NCBI RefSeq assembly: GCF_019312595.1
Contig: NZ_JAHWDQ010000007.1
Location: 91,769-155,768, forward strand
Direction: 5' to 3'
Source: Zhongshania aquimaris
Lineage (GTDB): Bacteria; Pseudomonadota; Gammaproteobacteria; Pseudomonadales; Spongiibacteraceae
Length of the DNA stretch: 64,000 nt
The notes under the pieces were generated by a model. It did no database searches and was not told the DNA's origin. It was given only the letters and a program-made list of their open reading frames with translations. Of this stretch, positions 55,080 through 63,226 are shown in pieces (the stretch's first letter is position 1; each line of letters opens with the position of its first letter). Both the position numbers and the translations under genes were made by a program.

Positions 55080-55823
55080 CTAGGAAAACTCAAAACCCTG
55101 CAGAAAATCTGCCATTGATTTTACAAACCGCGCCGCATCGGCACCGTTAATAACACGGTGGTCATAACTTAATGACAGCGGTAGCTGTAAACTAAGAACA
55201 GGGGCGCCATTTGCATCGGGAATAAAACGGCTTTGTGCGCGGGTAATCCCCATAATCGCCACTTCTGGTGCATTGATAATAGGGGTGAATGCCGTACCGC
55301 CTATATGCCCCAAGGAACTTAAGGTAAAGCAGCCGCCAGACATCTCTGCCATAGACAGCCCTTTAGTACGCGCCTTCTCAGATATCGCAGCTACTTCGGT
55401 GGCGATCTCATCGATACTTTTCTTATCGCAATCGCGAATCACCGGCACCAACAAGCCGCTTGGCACGTCAACCGCAATACCTATGTGGTAATACTGCTTT
55501 TGAAACAGCTTGCTACCGTCGGCATTGATAGAACAATTAAACTGCGGGTATTGCTGCAGAGTCGCCACTGCGGCTTTGATTAAGGCTGGTAAGAGCGTGC
55601 GCTTTTTATCCGGATTGGCTTGATTAAACGCTTTACGGCGAGCCTCAAAGCCGCTGATATCGGCCTCGTCGTGATGGGTCACATGGGGAATCATTGACCA
55701 ATTTCTCGACATTGCCTTGCCGACAAACTGCTGAACCCGACCTACTGCCCGCTCCTCGACAGGACCATAAACCGAAAAATCTTCTTCCGGCCACGGCATC
55801 ATGCTGGCTTGATTTTGTGTCAT
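55080..55823 (-). CDS. Stand-alone 2-oxoacid dehydrogenase E2 acyltransferase domain
   Basis: 247 residues from the ATG at 55823 with GGAG 6 nt upstream. The whole protein corresponds to the C-terminal catalytic core of E2: IPHVTHHDEADISGFEARR, KRTLLPALIKAAVATL, HIGIAVDVPSGLLVPVIRDC, SLGHIGGTAFTPIINAPEVAI and LSYDHRVINGADAARF. The catalytic motif has Asn rather than Asp after HRVI, as in Azotobacter-type E2p, so it can still be active. There is no lipoyl domain, and no E1 or E3 gene is present, so a free acyltransferase or carrier-independent role is likely. It forms an operon with the TetR regulator and thiolase. Confidence 0.85.
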   Translation of the reverse strand: MTQNQASMMPWPEEDFSVYGPVEERAVGRVQQFVGKAMSRNWSMIPHVTHHDEADISGFEARRKAFNQANPDKKRTLLPALIKAAVATLQQYPQFNCSINADGSKLFQKQYYHIGIAVDVPSGLLVPVIRDCDKKSIDEIATEVAAISEKARTKGLSMAEMSGGCFTLSSLGHIGGTAFTPIINAPEVAIMGITRAQSRFIPDANGAPVLSLQLPLSLSYDHRVINGADAARFVKSMADFLQGFEFS

Positions 55824-55880
55824 ATATCGCTCCAAAATTTTGCTAAAACACGGCGGCGATTTAAAGGCTCGGCCGCTTAA

Positions 55881-56564
55881 TTATTCGTCTATCACCGCAT
55901 CAGGCACGGAATCGCTTGACACATCCAAGGCCTGAAACTTCTCTTTGTTCAAGGTGCCATGAAGGCTTAAACGCAGCATTTCGTCGGTGAACCGCGACGC
56001 CATACGCTTGCGTCCGGCTGCGCTTTGGGTATGCGCCCTCGCCCACACCGGCCATAAAAAGACCGTCACAATTAAAGTAATGGCGTGCACTTCTGAGTCA
56101 ATGCCTGGCTGCGAAAACTCCGATTCAACGAACCGGTCGACATGCCCTTTGTACATATTCCAAAATGGATCGGAAGCGGGCTGGCTGTTGCTCAATAGCT
56201 CGCGTAGCCAAACACGACCTAACTCAGGGTTCTCCATCGCAAAACTCGCCAGCTTCTCAATTATTTCTCGCGGTTTGTTGCGTGGTTCCAGCGAACCGTC
56301 TTCAGGCTCATCGCCAAATACTTCAAGGCGGAGCGTATTGCTGACCCAGGCGATGGTCTCATCTATCAACTGTTCGCGGGTGGGAAAGTGATGGTAGGCC
56401 GTGCCTCGGTTAACTCCGGCCAACTGGGCAACCTGCGACACACTTAAGCCCTCTGGCCCGTCGCGTGCGAGCAACTTACCAGTCACTTCCATAATGGCTT
56501 CACGGGTTTTCTGTGGATCGCGAGTACCCTTACCTGTTTTCCGCTTTATCTCGTCAGTGGCCAA
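55881..56564 (-). CDS. TetR family transcriptional regulator
   Basis: 227 residues starting at a TTG with GAGG 9 nt upstream; no closer ATG precedes the DNA-binding region. The N-terminal helix-turn-helix is KLLARDGPEGLSVSQVAQLA-GVNRGTAYHHFPTREQLIDE, typical of TetR. The C-terminal ligand domain (LRLEVFGDEPEDG..., RVWLRELLSNSQPA) is family-variable. It lies 34 bp after the thiolase stop and 57 bp before the E2 gene, so it is cotranscribed and probably autoregulates the operon or senses an acyl-CoA. Confidence 0.88.
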   Translation of the reverse strand: MATDEIKRKTGKGTRDPQKTREAIMEVTGKLLARDGPEGLSVSQVAQLAGVNRGTAYHHFPTREQLIDETIAWVSNTLRLEVFGDEPEDGSLEPRNKPREIIEKLASFAMENPELGRVWLRELLSNSQPASDPFWNMYKGHVDRFVESEFSQPGIDSEVHAITLIVTVFLWPVWARAHTQSAAGRKRMASRFTDEMLRLSLHGTLNKEKFQALDVSSDSVPDAVIDE

Positions 56565-56598
56565 ATCCGTTACCTCATCACAACGTTTTATCCAAGAC

Positions 56599-57852
56599 TT
56601 AAACCCGCTCGATAATCACTGCAGGCGCCATACCCCCCGCCGCACACATTGTCACTAACGCGCGCTTTAAACCGCGGCGCTCAAGTTCATCAAGCACGGT
56701 GCCAATCAATACGGCGCCGGTGGCGCCGATGGGATGACCCAGCGCGATTGCACCGCCGTTCACATTAATCTTGTCGCGATCGATCTGCAGATCGCGGATG
56801 AATTTTTCAACAACAACCGCAAACGCCTCATTTACTTCCCACAGGTCGATATCCTTGACGGTCAAACCTGCTTGCGCCAACACTTTTTTAGCCGCGGGCA
56901 CCGGTGCATTGAGCATTAAGGTTGGGTCGTCACCGATATTTGCTGCCGCGATGATCCGTGCACGGGGCTTGAGACCGCTTTTGGCAACATAGCGACTAGA
57001 GGCCATTAGCAAGGCCGCGGCGCCGTCAACCACACCTGAAGAACTACCGGCATGATGGAAGTGCTGAATATCTAAGTCTGGATAGCGCTTATTAATTAGC
57101 GAGCGGAAGGTATCGCCCTGCTCGTTGATGGGGAAGCCCGCTAATTTCCCAAAGCTCGGCTCTAATCCGGCCAAGTCAGCGGCGGTGGTATTGGGTCGCG
57201 GATGCTCGTCGTGACCCAGAATCAATTTACCGCTGTCATCGACAACCGGTACGATAGAATTTTTAAAGTAGCCTCCCGCAATAGCGGCGGCTGCGCGGCG
57301 CTGGCTCTCCAAAGAAAAGGCGTCCAGATCCAAGCGACTAATTCCTTCCATAGAGGCGATAGCATCGGCGCAAACACCTTGGTGAGATTGTGGCAGCTTT
57401 AATTGCAGGCGCTGATTGCCCGAGCCCATCATTAAGGACTTCAGTCCGGCCTCTCGCTCCTGCTGGCTGATGGTGGTAATCAGAGACATCATCTCGGTGC
57501 CACCGGCAATAATGAGGTCTTCAAACCCTGCCTTCAATTGACCTGCCGCGAAGTTAGCCGCTGTTATACCACTACCGCAAAAGCGATCGAGGGTAACGCC
57601 ACTGGCGCGCACATCGTAACCAGCGTCGAGTGCGGCCATCCGCCCCATATCCCCGCCCTGCATACCTTTCTGCGCGCTCGTACCCCAAATCACATCGTCA
57701 ACGTCGGCGGTTTTAAAATCATTCCGCTCTTGTAGAGCCTTAAGGACTGTCGCGGCTAAATGCTGGGGGTGCATACCTGACAAGGCACCCTTGCCTGGCT
57801 TACCACCGCCACGCGGGGTTCGAACTGCATCAATAATGAAGGCTTCAGACAT
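56599..57852 (-). CDS. Acetyl-CoA acyltransferase (thiolase)
   Basis: 417 residues from the ATG at 57852 (GGAG 6 nt upstream). DRFCGSGITAANFAAG carries the nucleophilic Cys (about 92), GGAIALGHPIGATGA the His and VTMCAAGGMAPAVI the second Cys, so the enzyme should be active. The start IIDAVRTPRGGGKPGKGALS is typical of the thiolase II group used in degradation. It should cleave a 3-ketoacyl-CoA with CoA in the final beta-oxidation step, or condense acyl-CoAs. It begins the operon that continues to TetR and E2; the TetR gene at 58046 is divergent. Confidence 0.92.
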   Translation of the reverse strand: MSEAFIIDAVRTPRGGGKPGKGALSGMHPQHLAATVLKALQERNDFKTADVDDVIWGTSAQKGMQGGDMGRMAALDAGYDVRASGVTLDRFCGSGITAANFAAGQLKAGFEDLIIAGGTEMMSLITTISQQEREAGLKSLMMGSGNQRLQLKLPQSHQGVCADAIASMEGISRLDLDAFSLESQRRAAAAIAGGYFKNSIVPVVDDSGKLILGHDEHPRPNTTAADLAGLEPSFGKLAGFPINEQGDTFRSLINKRYPDLDIQHFHHAGSSSGVVDGAAALLMASSRYVAKSGLKPRARIIAAANIGDDPTLMLNAPVPAAKKVLAQAGLTVKDIDLWEVNEAFAVVVEKFIRDLQIDRDKINVNGGAIALGHPIGATGAVLIGTVLDELERRGLKRALVTMCAAGGMAPAVIIERV

Positions 57853-58045
57853 TGCAAACTCCAATAATTTTTCTTCTAGTGTTATCTGGATCTAAACTAT
57901 TTCCGAGTATAACGCGAAAATTTCAATTGTTCGACACTGTTGTTTAATTAAGGACTTTACCCGCGAGTAATTAGCCACCTAAAAGTGACGGTAACGGCGG
58001 TGATCTGCTACCATTCGCGCCACACGCCACTCAAGATATTGCGAC

Positions 58046-58687
58046 ATGCCAGAAGAAAAAAAAGCAGGTGCTGCCGGCCCCGCCAATAAGCGCAAATACC
58101 ACAGCCCGCTGCGAGAAAAGCAGCGCGAGGCAACCAGAGAGAAAATTATAGATGCAGGATCTGAGCTAGTTCACAGTATGCCGAGCTGGGACTGGCGAAA
58201 TCTCAATGCCGAGGTCGTTGGTAAACATGCAGGGGTAAGCGAGCGCACCGTACACCGCCACTTTGCCAACGAGCGCAGCCTGCGCACAGCGGTCTTGCAG
58301 CGCCTCGTTGAAGAATCCAATATCAATATCGAACGTTTGGAACTCAGCGACTTTGGCCGCACAGTCGGCACCCTACTTCGCTACCTGCAGTCATTTTCGG
58401 TGGCAAGTACCTCAGCGTCTGACCCCCTCATGGACGACATCGACCGCTATCGAACCAATGCCTTGCTCGACGCCGTTGTTCGCGCGACCCCCGATTGGGA
58501 AACCCATCGCCAAGAAAATGCCGCAGCGCTGCTAGATATTCTCTGGCAACCCCAGCTTCAAGAACGACTTACCCAAGTCTGGGGCTTTGATGGCGATCGC
58601 ACCGTGCATTTAATTACATGGCTTTTCGACTTAATGGACGACGCCATCAAGCATAATCGCAGCCCCGATATCGGCCCGAATAGTTGA
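58046..58687 (+). CDS. TetR family transcriptional regulator (divergent)
   Basis: 213 residues. After a Lys/Arg-rich start (PEEKKAGAAGPANKRKYHSP), the TetR helix-turn-helix is IIDAGSELVHSMPSWDWRNL-NAEVVGKHAGVSERTVHRHF with ANERSLRTAVLQ. The rest is a ligand domain. It diverges from the thiolase gene, with 193 bp between starts, so it probably represses the thiolase operon. It ends convergently with the first gene of the cassette array, at the border between catabolic DNA and integron. Confidence 0.87.
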   Translation: MPEEKKAGAAGPANKRKYHSPLREKQREATREKIIDAGSELVHSMPSWDWRNLNAEVVGKHAGVSERTVHRHFANERSLRTAVLQRLVEESNINIERLELSDFGRTVGTLLRYLQSFSVASTSASDPLMDDIDRYRTNALLDAVVRATPDWETHRQENAAALLDILWQPQLQERLTQVWGFDGDRTVHLITWLFDLMDDAIKHNRSPDIGPNS

Positions 58688-58704
58688 TTTTTATTTATTA
58701 GTTA

Positions 58705-58746
58705 AGCGGGCGCGCTCAGAATTTCTCGATTGCGCATCACCCCGCT
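58705..58746. terminator. Possible bidirectional terminator or decayed attC
   Basis: AGCGGG and CCCGCT arms with inner GCGC arms lie between the convergent TetR and GNAT genes, followed on the plus strand by ATATTTTT. The hairpin also overlaps the GNAT stop codon. Confidence 0.35.
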
Positions 58747-59149
58747 ATATTTTTGTACTCATTAGCTTACTACTGGCTGAAAAGCCGAATTTCTCATACA
58801 AGCCATGAGCGTCATCCGTAACGAGAAATTGAAACTTGGAACACCAGCGTGGATCGTTGACTACAACCCCGAACATCCACTTTCCTATACCCAGAGCGCG
58901 GTGATCAGGATGGATAATTAGATCCGCGATATACGCAAGCGAAGCAAAATCAGTCACTACTCGCGCAAAGCCTACTTGGGTGCCCCCGCAAAAGAGGGAA
59001 AAGCAAACACTATTCGCAATGGATACATTTATGGTCTCCAAGCTTCTTTCGCCAGCCCAATACGATGACCTTAAAAGTGACTCAACTTGATCAATTTGAA
59101 TTGAGCCGCGATCGTCACTTATTCGATAATTTCCGTGTTCGTAGATCAT
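58745..59149 (-). CDS. GNAT family N-acetyltransferase (cassette-type)
   Basis: 134 residues from the ATG at 59149 (AAGGATG upstream; an in-frame upstream start is less likely). GGTQVGFARVVTDFASLAYIAD, VHPDHRALGIGKWMF-type (IIHPDHRALGIGKWMFG) and LVTDDAHGLYEKFGF are GNAT motifs A and B. Substrate unknown. It is the leftmost gene of the minus-strand cassette array and has no clear attC on its left side, so it marks the distal end of the array or a decayed cassette. A TGGGGTG/CACCCCA hairpin (59178-59202) lies upstream. Confidence 0.82.
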   Translation of the reverse strand: MIYEHGNYRISDDRGSIQIDQVESLLRSSYWAGERSLETINVSIANSVCFSLFCGGTQVGFARVVTDFASLAYIADLIIHPDHRALGIGKWMFGVVVNDPRWCSKFQFLVTDDAHGLYEKFGFSASSKLMSTKI

Positions 59150-59322
59150 AACATCCTTGAAATATACGATTTTGACTTGGGGTGCCGAGCACCGCCACCC
59201 CAGCACAATTTTTTAAATACGCTTTGATACTGGGAATTAGACCATCTTAATTCTAAGCTCTTCCCGCAAAATCACTACTCCTTAAATTATGATGGCTATA
59301 GAACGCCGCCAATACACGCGTT

Positions 59323-60006
59323 TCAGCCGTCGTACTCGTCATGACGACGAATCCATGCATACGGTTCAGTCTGCGGCCAGCCTTCGGGGGAATCTTCCCA
59401 AGTCTCTTGACGACCAAACGGGGTCAAATCTAAGTAAGTCCAGAGGCTGCCGAGATATTCCACGCCACGCGCACCACTATAATAGCTTCGATAGATATCA
59501 TTGCCGTCGCGAATAAAAACACTAACACCGTGCCTCTCGCCTTTATCTGTTGTTGCGCCAAAGTCGAAATTGAAGTCGCTATCATATGACGAATACCATG
59601 GCAGACTAGTAGTCCACCCCATCCGCGACCGGTACTGCTCGAGCTTTTCCCTGGGCGCACGTGACACCAAAACCAAGGAGGTATCGCGGGCATGCAAATG
59701 CGCCGGATGAGTCATGGCATCTAGAACCCAGGAGCAACCGCCACAGCCCGCATCCCAATCGGGGGCAAACATAAAATGATACACAATGAGCTGGCGACGC
59801 CCTTCAAACAAATCGATTAAGGCCGTTTCGCCGTGTTCTCCCTCTAAGGTATATTGCTTAGCCACCTTGACCATTGGCAACTTCCTGCGCTCAGCGCTCA
59901 AGGCATCCCTAGCGCGAGTGAGCTCTTTTTCTTTTATCAGAAGCTGGTCCAGCGCTACTCTCCATTCATCTGAAGACACAACGTCCGGCAGTTTTTTTGT
60001 TGTCAT
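59323..60006 (-). CDS. DUF899 family thioredoxin-like protein
   Basis: 227 residues. LPDVVSSDEWRVALDQLLIKEKELTRARD opens like DUF899 proteins; LPMVKVAKQYTLEGEHGE, LIVYHFMFAPDWDAGCGGCSW, and GVSVFIRDGNDIYRSYYSGARG follow. The thioredoxin-like fold places CGGC near the active-site position. Function is unknown. The protein ends EYDG. It is one cassette: the upstream cassette boundary is at the attC-like 60056-60129; the region after its stop has only a short GAAACGC/GCGTTC hairpin. Confidence 0.85.
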   Translation of the reverse strand: MTTKKLPDVVSSDEWRVALDQLLIKEKELTRARDALSAERRKLPMVKVAKQYTLEGEHGETALIDLFEGRRQLIVYHFMFAPDWDAGCGGCSWVLDAMTHPAHLHARDTSLVLVSRAPREKLEQYRSRMGWTTSLPWYSSYDSDFNFDFGATTDKGERHGVSVFIRDGNDIYRSYYSGARGVEYLGSLWTYLDLTPFGRQETWEDSPEGWPQTEPYAWIRRHDEYDG

Positions 60007-60055
60007 TAGCTGATTCTCCTATGTGTTCAATGTGAGTGCGAACTGGACTCGAAGG

Positions 60056-60129
60056 TAATCACGGCGCTGTATCGAAAGCAAAAACGGCAATTAGCCACCA
60101 CTGCACTTGGCCAAATTAGCGTGTTATTC
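60056..60129 (-). other. attC-like site with degenerate R' box
   Basis: Read on the minus strand, GAATAAC (R'') overlaps the stop codon TAA of the VOC gene, and GTGATTA is the R'-like end. AATAACACGC pairs imperfectly with the reverse complement of GCGCCGTGATT. About 74 bp. R' is not GTTRRRY, so this is the least certain attC of the array. Confidence 0.4.
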
Positions 60130-60543
60130 GGGTAGTAGCTGTGGGTTCCAGACTACTTCCCATAAATGCCCATCGGGGTCTTGAAAATATCCTGCGTAAC
60201 CACCCCAGAAAGTATCATTTGCTGGTTTTAGTATGACCGCACCAGCAGCTTCGGCTTGTGCCAAAACCTCATCAACCTCTGTCTTCGACATGACGTTGTG
60301 ACCAAGAGAAAGCTCGGTGGTACTCGGAGCTGCCAACTTTACACCGGCATCATGCGCCAGGCTCGCTCTGGGCCAAAGTGCTAGCTTGAGTCCAGCACTT
60401 AGCTCAAAGAACGCCACCGCACCGTACTCAAACTCTTCGCCAACAATCCCTTCCGTCGGGAGTCCTAAGCCGTCCCGATAGAAACCAACAGCCCTCGCTA
60501 AGTCATCTACACCAAGGGTGATGACAGAAATTCGAGGTCTCAT
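60124..60543 (-). CDS. VOC (glyoxalase-fold) family protein (cassette gene)
   Basis: 139 residues from the ATG at 60543 with GGAGAGAG upstream. RISVITLGVDDLARAVGFYRDG opens as glyoxalase/bleomycin-resistance-fold proteins, and YAGYFQDPDGHLWEVVWNP is the typical C-terminal metal-Glu segment. Such genes are frequent integron cassettes. It starts 19 bp after the R' box of the next attC, and its stop TAA lies inside an R''-like box. Confidence 0.85.
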   Translation of the reverse strand: MRPRISVITLGVDDLARAVGFYRDGLGLPTEGIVGEEFEYGAVAFFELSAGLKLALWPRASLAHDAGVKLAAPSTTELSLGHNVMSKTEVDEVLAQAEAAGAVILKPANDTFWGGYAGYFQDPDGHLWEVVWNPQLLPE

Positions 60544-60561
60544 TATCGCTCTCTCCGAAAT

Positions 60562-60638
60562 GGATAACGCCGCGCGCGGGGCCGTGAACTGCAAGTAAAA
60601 GGAGATGAAGGCACAGCACTTACCATCGTTTGTTACGC
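60562..60638 (-). other. attC recombination site (77 bp)
   Basis: On the minus strand GCGTAAC (R'') overlaps the stop of the DUF2834 gene, and the site ends GGCGTTATCC. TAACAAACG at one end and CGGCGTTA at the other match the ends of Vibrio-type attC repeats. Imperfect GC-rich inner arms are present. Confidence 0.65.
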
Positions 60639-60974
60639 ATGTTCAGTGCTGCGAGCCGTTAGCTGCGAATGACGTATAAGCAGGTAAAGTGCAAAACCCA
60701 CCGCCACACCAGGAACAACGCCTAACACTAGGCAAAGCCAGCCATGCTTGACCGCATGATTAGATGCCTCAAACCAAACCCAAATAGCGAGGACGAACCA
60801 ACAGAAAAAAACATCAGTTGAATACCCTGCGGCAAATGGATTTACAAAACCCGCCGCAAACGCAGCTATGATATTAGGGTTTTCAATCAGCGGAGGAATA
60901 ACCAAAAAACAGAAAATAATTGTAAATAGTAAGGCGGCTAAAAAGAGACAAGCCTTGAACACTCTATCACTCAT
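60633..60974 (-). CDS. DUF2834-type small membrane protein (cassette gene)
   Basis: 113 residues from the ATG at 60974. Three hydrophobic segments (ACLFLAALLFTIIFCFLVIP, VFFCWFVLAIWVWF, WLCLVLGVVPGVAVGFALYL). IAAFAAGFVNPFAAGYSTDV between helices is a DUF2834-type signature. Function unknown. It follows the thioesterase gene by 37 bp without an attC between them, so both share one cassette. Its TAA stop is inside the R'' box of the attC at 60562-60638. Confidence 0.75.
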   Translation of the reverse strand: MSDRVFKACLFLAALLFTIIFCFLVIPPLIENPNIIAAFAAGFVNPFAAGYSTDVFFCWFVLAIWVWFEASNHAVKHGWLCLVLGVVPGVAVGFALYLLIRHSQLTARSTEHA

Positions 60975-61011
60975 AATATGGGTCTCACTGGATGAAATGA
61001 ATAGCACTTTG

Positions 61012-61422
61012 CTATACATTAATGACATTAAATACCGCACTCGCTCTTGCTATGCGTTTTGAATCTACAAAGAAGTAGCTGTTGGCAAAAGCCATATTTC
61101 TCCCTACTTTCTGTACGTCGACCTCAATCTCAATCCAGTCACCTAACTTTGCGGAACCTGCATAATCTACATTTAGGCTTGCGGTGACCATAGGCACTGC
61201 TTCCTTGCCATTGAAGGCTGCATTATATCCAAGGGCAATATCTGCAAGACTGCTAAACACGCCGCCATGAACCAAATCTCTAGCATTGCAATGTTTTTTC
61301 TCCGCTCTAAGACCGATGATTAATCCAGACTCTGACTTTTTATTATAGATAGGGCCAAGTAAATCCAGATAGGGACTACTTCTAAAAATTGGCTCAAAAC
61401 CTTCTGGAACATTGCTCATATT
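61012..61422 (-). CDS. PaaI-type hotdog thioesterase (cassette gene)
   Basis: 136 residues from the ATG at 61422 with AAGGAT upstream. LVHGGVFSSLADIALGYNAA is the HGG-containing active-site helix of PaaI/YiiD hotdog thioesterases, and VTASLNVDYAGSAKLGDWIE follows. It should hydrolyse an acyl-CoA. It begins 24 bp after the R' box of the attC at 61446-61555 and is followed by the DUF2834 gene in the same cassette. Confidence 0.85.
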   Translation of the reverse strand, partial: NMSNVPEGFEPIFRSSPYLDLLGPIYNKKSESGLIIGLRAEKKHCNARDLVHGGVFSSLADIALGYNAAFNGKEAVPMVTASLNVDYAGSAKLGDWIEIEVDVQKVGRNMAFANSYFFVDSKRIARASAVFNVINV

Positions 61423-61445
61423 TTTATCCTTAGAGATGTATAATC

Positions 61446-61555
61446 CCACAACAGAGGTGTCCAAATAGCCGCTGTGGCATTGGTTGTGCTAGTTTAGCGA
61501 TCTGTGCATAGGCCAAGCAACGTAAAGGCCGCAAGTATTGAACGCCCTGTTATAC
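61446..61555 (-). other. attC recombination site (110 bp, Vibrio-repeat-like)
   Basis: On the minus strand GTATAAC (R'') overlaps the stop of the YjbR gene and the site ends GTTGTGG (R'). AACAGGGCGTTCAA near R'' matches, with small gaps, the reverse complement of the last arm (AACAGAGGTGTCCAA), a long imperfect inverted repeat as required for a folded attC. Confidence 0.7.
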
Positions 61556-61906
61556 ATTTAACTCTCGCTGCGCCTTTTTACTTAATGTTGAACACGCCTT
61601 CCGATAAGACCAGCCAATCAACTCAGTTAAATACGCTGAATCGAATGCACTAACATTAACAATTGTTACCCAATGAAAACGATGCATATATCTTGCTGGT
61701 TTTACGCCAGGCTGATCCGTTAACTCCAAAAATCGTTCCGGCGATACCCGAATACTAAAACGCCACCGTTCAGGCTCGCTCGTTTTAAAGTAAGCAAAGT
61801 TTTTACCACGGACTTTATAAGAAAGAATATTTGAAGGCTCACCTTTTTCTGACAATGTCGCATCAGTAAAATTAACGCATAAGCGCTTTACATCAGATAC
61901 ATCCAT
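61550..61906 (-). CDS. MmcQ/YjbR family protein (cassette gene)
   Basis: 118 residues. VKRLCVNFTDATLSEKGEPS, FAYFKTSEPERWRFSIRV, PARYMHRFHWVTI and LIGWSYRKACSTLSKKAQRE match the MmcQ/YjbR DNA-binding-like fold (CyaY-like). It may bind DNA; function unknown. Its TAA stop lies inside the attC R'' box at 61549-61555. The long leader upstream (61907-62149) is not explained. Confidence 0.85.
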   Translation of the reverse strand: MDVSDVKRLCVNFTDATLSEKGEPSNILSYKVRGKNFAYFKTSEPERWRFSIRVSPERFLELTDQPGVKPARYMHRFHWVTIVNVSAFDSAYLTELIGWSYRKACSTLSKKAQRELNV

Positions 61907-62149
61907 AATATCTCCGAATACGTGAAAGACTTGAGCTAAGGGCGCTTGAAACGGTGCCTAAACCGACCTCCAAATGATTGCGGGAGATACTGTCGTTGTA
62001 GTGCTTCTCAATCCTTTGACGATGGGCACTTCCGGACGAAGCTATTCGAGTTCAATGTCGCAGACTAACAGCGTTCCAGGGGTATAGACTGTTTGTCCAG
62101 CCCTAACCTTTTGTTTAGATGGCTGTATCAACATTTCTACCTTGTTTTC
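61907..62149. other. Unexplained leader between YjbR gene and preceding attC
   Basis: 243 bp with no supported gene. Short TAAC and GTTAG cores near 62068-62107 could be a decayed attC of a lost or gene-less cassette. No convincing promoter is seen. Confidence 0.35.
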
Positions 62150-62236
62150 TGCTAACACAGGCAACCGAAGCGCGGCGTGGGCTGCCCAGTGCAATGTGTC
62201 TTTTGCATTGCACGATTGCGCCTAGCTTTCTTAGGT
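62150..62236 (-). other. attC recombination site (87 bp)
   Basis: On the minus strand ACCTAAG (R'', containing the GNAT stop TAA) and GTTAGCA (R') bound the site. AGGCGCAA pairs with TTGCCT, and a central GTGCAAT/ATTGCAC arm adds a perfect 7-bp stem. Confidence 0.65.
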
Positions 62237-62671
62237 ATTGTATGTGTAGAAGTGCCACGTACTTTTACCAGTATTTAGTGACTCATATAGCTTTTGTGCC
62301 TGCTCATTGTCCGGTGCCGTGACCCACTGTAAACGAGCGGCTCCATTTTTAGCGGCATAGCTTCGACAATGTTCAATTAGCTGCCGACAAATACCTTTGC
62401 CACGACAATTTGGCAAGGTGTATAAGTCATTGAGAATAGCCACTTTTGCAGTAATTGATGTTGCATATGAAAAGTAAACCGTAGCAAACCCAACAACATT
62501 GCCAGCTTCTCTATAGATAAACTGGCAACCAGCAGGGCTAGATTCGCCGAACTGCGCAAAAAAATCTGCATTTCGATCATCAGATATTTCTGAAACTTTA
62601 TAAAACTCTTGGTACGCCCGAATGAGCGGGAGAACTTCGACCAAGTTTCTTTTTGATACTACTTCAATCAT
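62231..62671 (-). CDS. GNAT family N-acetyltransferase (cassette gene)
   Basis: 146 residues from the ATG at 62671 (a GTG at 62695 falls in the attC). AILNDLYTLPNCRGKGICRQ is the acetyl-CoA-binding motif A with R/Q-x-x-G-x-G/A variation (RGKGICRQLIEHC) and LQWVTAPDNEQAQKLYESLN is motif B, common in small GNAT cassettes. Substrate unknown. Stop TAA sits in the R'' box of the attC at 62150-62236. Confidence 0.85.
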   Translation of the reverse strand: MIEVVSKRNLVEVLPLIRAYQEFYKVSEISDDRNADFFAQFGESSPAGCQFIYREAGNVVGFATVYFSYATSITAKVAILNDLYTLPNCRGKGICRQLIEHCRSYAAKNGAARLQWVTAPDNEQAQKLYESLNTGKSTWHFYTYNT

Positions 62672-62693
62672 CTGAGGTTTGAATCCTTTTGGC

Positions 62694-62774
62694 ACTTAAC
62701 ACCCGCAATAGGAGCAAAATTGTAGTTCCACTGAGAAGTTTGTCCCTACCTGCTTGCGCTTGTTTTGGGTTATC
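62694..62774 (-). other. attC recombination site (81 bp)
   Basis: On the minus strand the site runs from GATAACC (R'') to GTTAAGT (R'), the latter a perfect GTTRRRY core. CGCAAGCAGG near R'' pairs imperfectly with CCTATTGCGG near R'. It separates the GNAT cassette from the membrane-protein cassette. Confidence 0.6.
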
Positions 62775-62826
62775 TCTTGAACCATGACCCCGTCCAGATG
62801 ACTGTTCCAATTGCGCAAGAATGACC

Positions 62827-63171
62827 CTAAACTGAAATCAAATACAATACTGGCAAAAATAGGATGCTGATCTTCGCTGCGGTACCATAAACTCCGTACA
62901 AGGTGAGTAACGCTGTAAATATTGCAATGCCTAGTGGATAGAAAAAAAGCGCCCTTTCCCCTCCTATAACGACCTCCAACGGTGAGCGACCAATTTCAGA
63001 CTTATATCTATAACCCACAATAAGCATCGGCAGGAACAATGTAGCCAAGAGAATCAATTCCAAATTCTCCGAACCTATACGAAAAAAATTACCAAAGAAG
63101 GATACAGACAACATCAAAGTGAAGATTACCACTCCGTGCCGCGTTCCTTTAGCAAACATGTGTGGGCCCAT
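62827..63171 (-). CDS. Small membrane protein of unknown function (cassette gene)
   Basis: 114 residues with three to four hydrophobic segments (HGVVIFTLMLSVSFFGNFF, LELILLATLFLPMLIVGY, ALFFYPLGIAIFTALLTLYG, AAKISILFLPVLYLISV). The first ATG (63171) overlaps the R' box of the attC GTTATGG; a second ATG at 63159 would remove MGPH. Family not recognised. Confidence 0.6.
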   Translation of the reverse strand: MGPHMFAKGTRHGVVIFTLMLSVSFFGNFFRIGSENLELILLATLFLPMLIVGYRYKSEIGRSPLEVVIGGERALFFYPLGIAIFTALLTLYGVYGTAAKISILFLPVLYLISV

Positions 63172-63226
63172 AACGCCCTAATCAGCCGCGCCGTTTTTTG
63201 GCGCCGGATGAATTTGATTGTTAGCT
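63168..63226 (-). other. attC recombination site (59 bp, classical type)
   Basis: On the minus strand AGCTAAC (R'') and GCGTTATGG (R' end) bound a 59-bp site. The inner arms CCGGCGCC and GGCGCGGC flank an A6 tract. The overall layout closely matches the 60-bp attC of aadA-type cassettes. It encodes the last 15 residues of the upstream gene. Confidence 0.8.

Noticed and set aside
59299..59325. GAAACGC/GCGTTC hairpin after DUF899 as an attC
   Set aside because: Only about 27 bp long, without R''/R' cores; it could at most be a decayed remnant.
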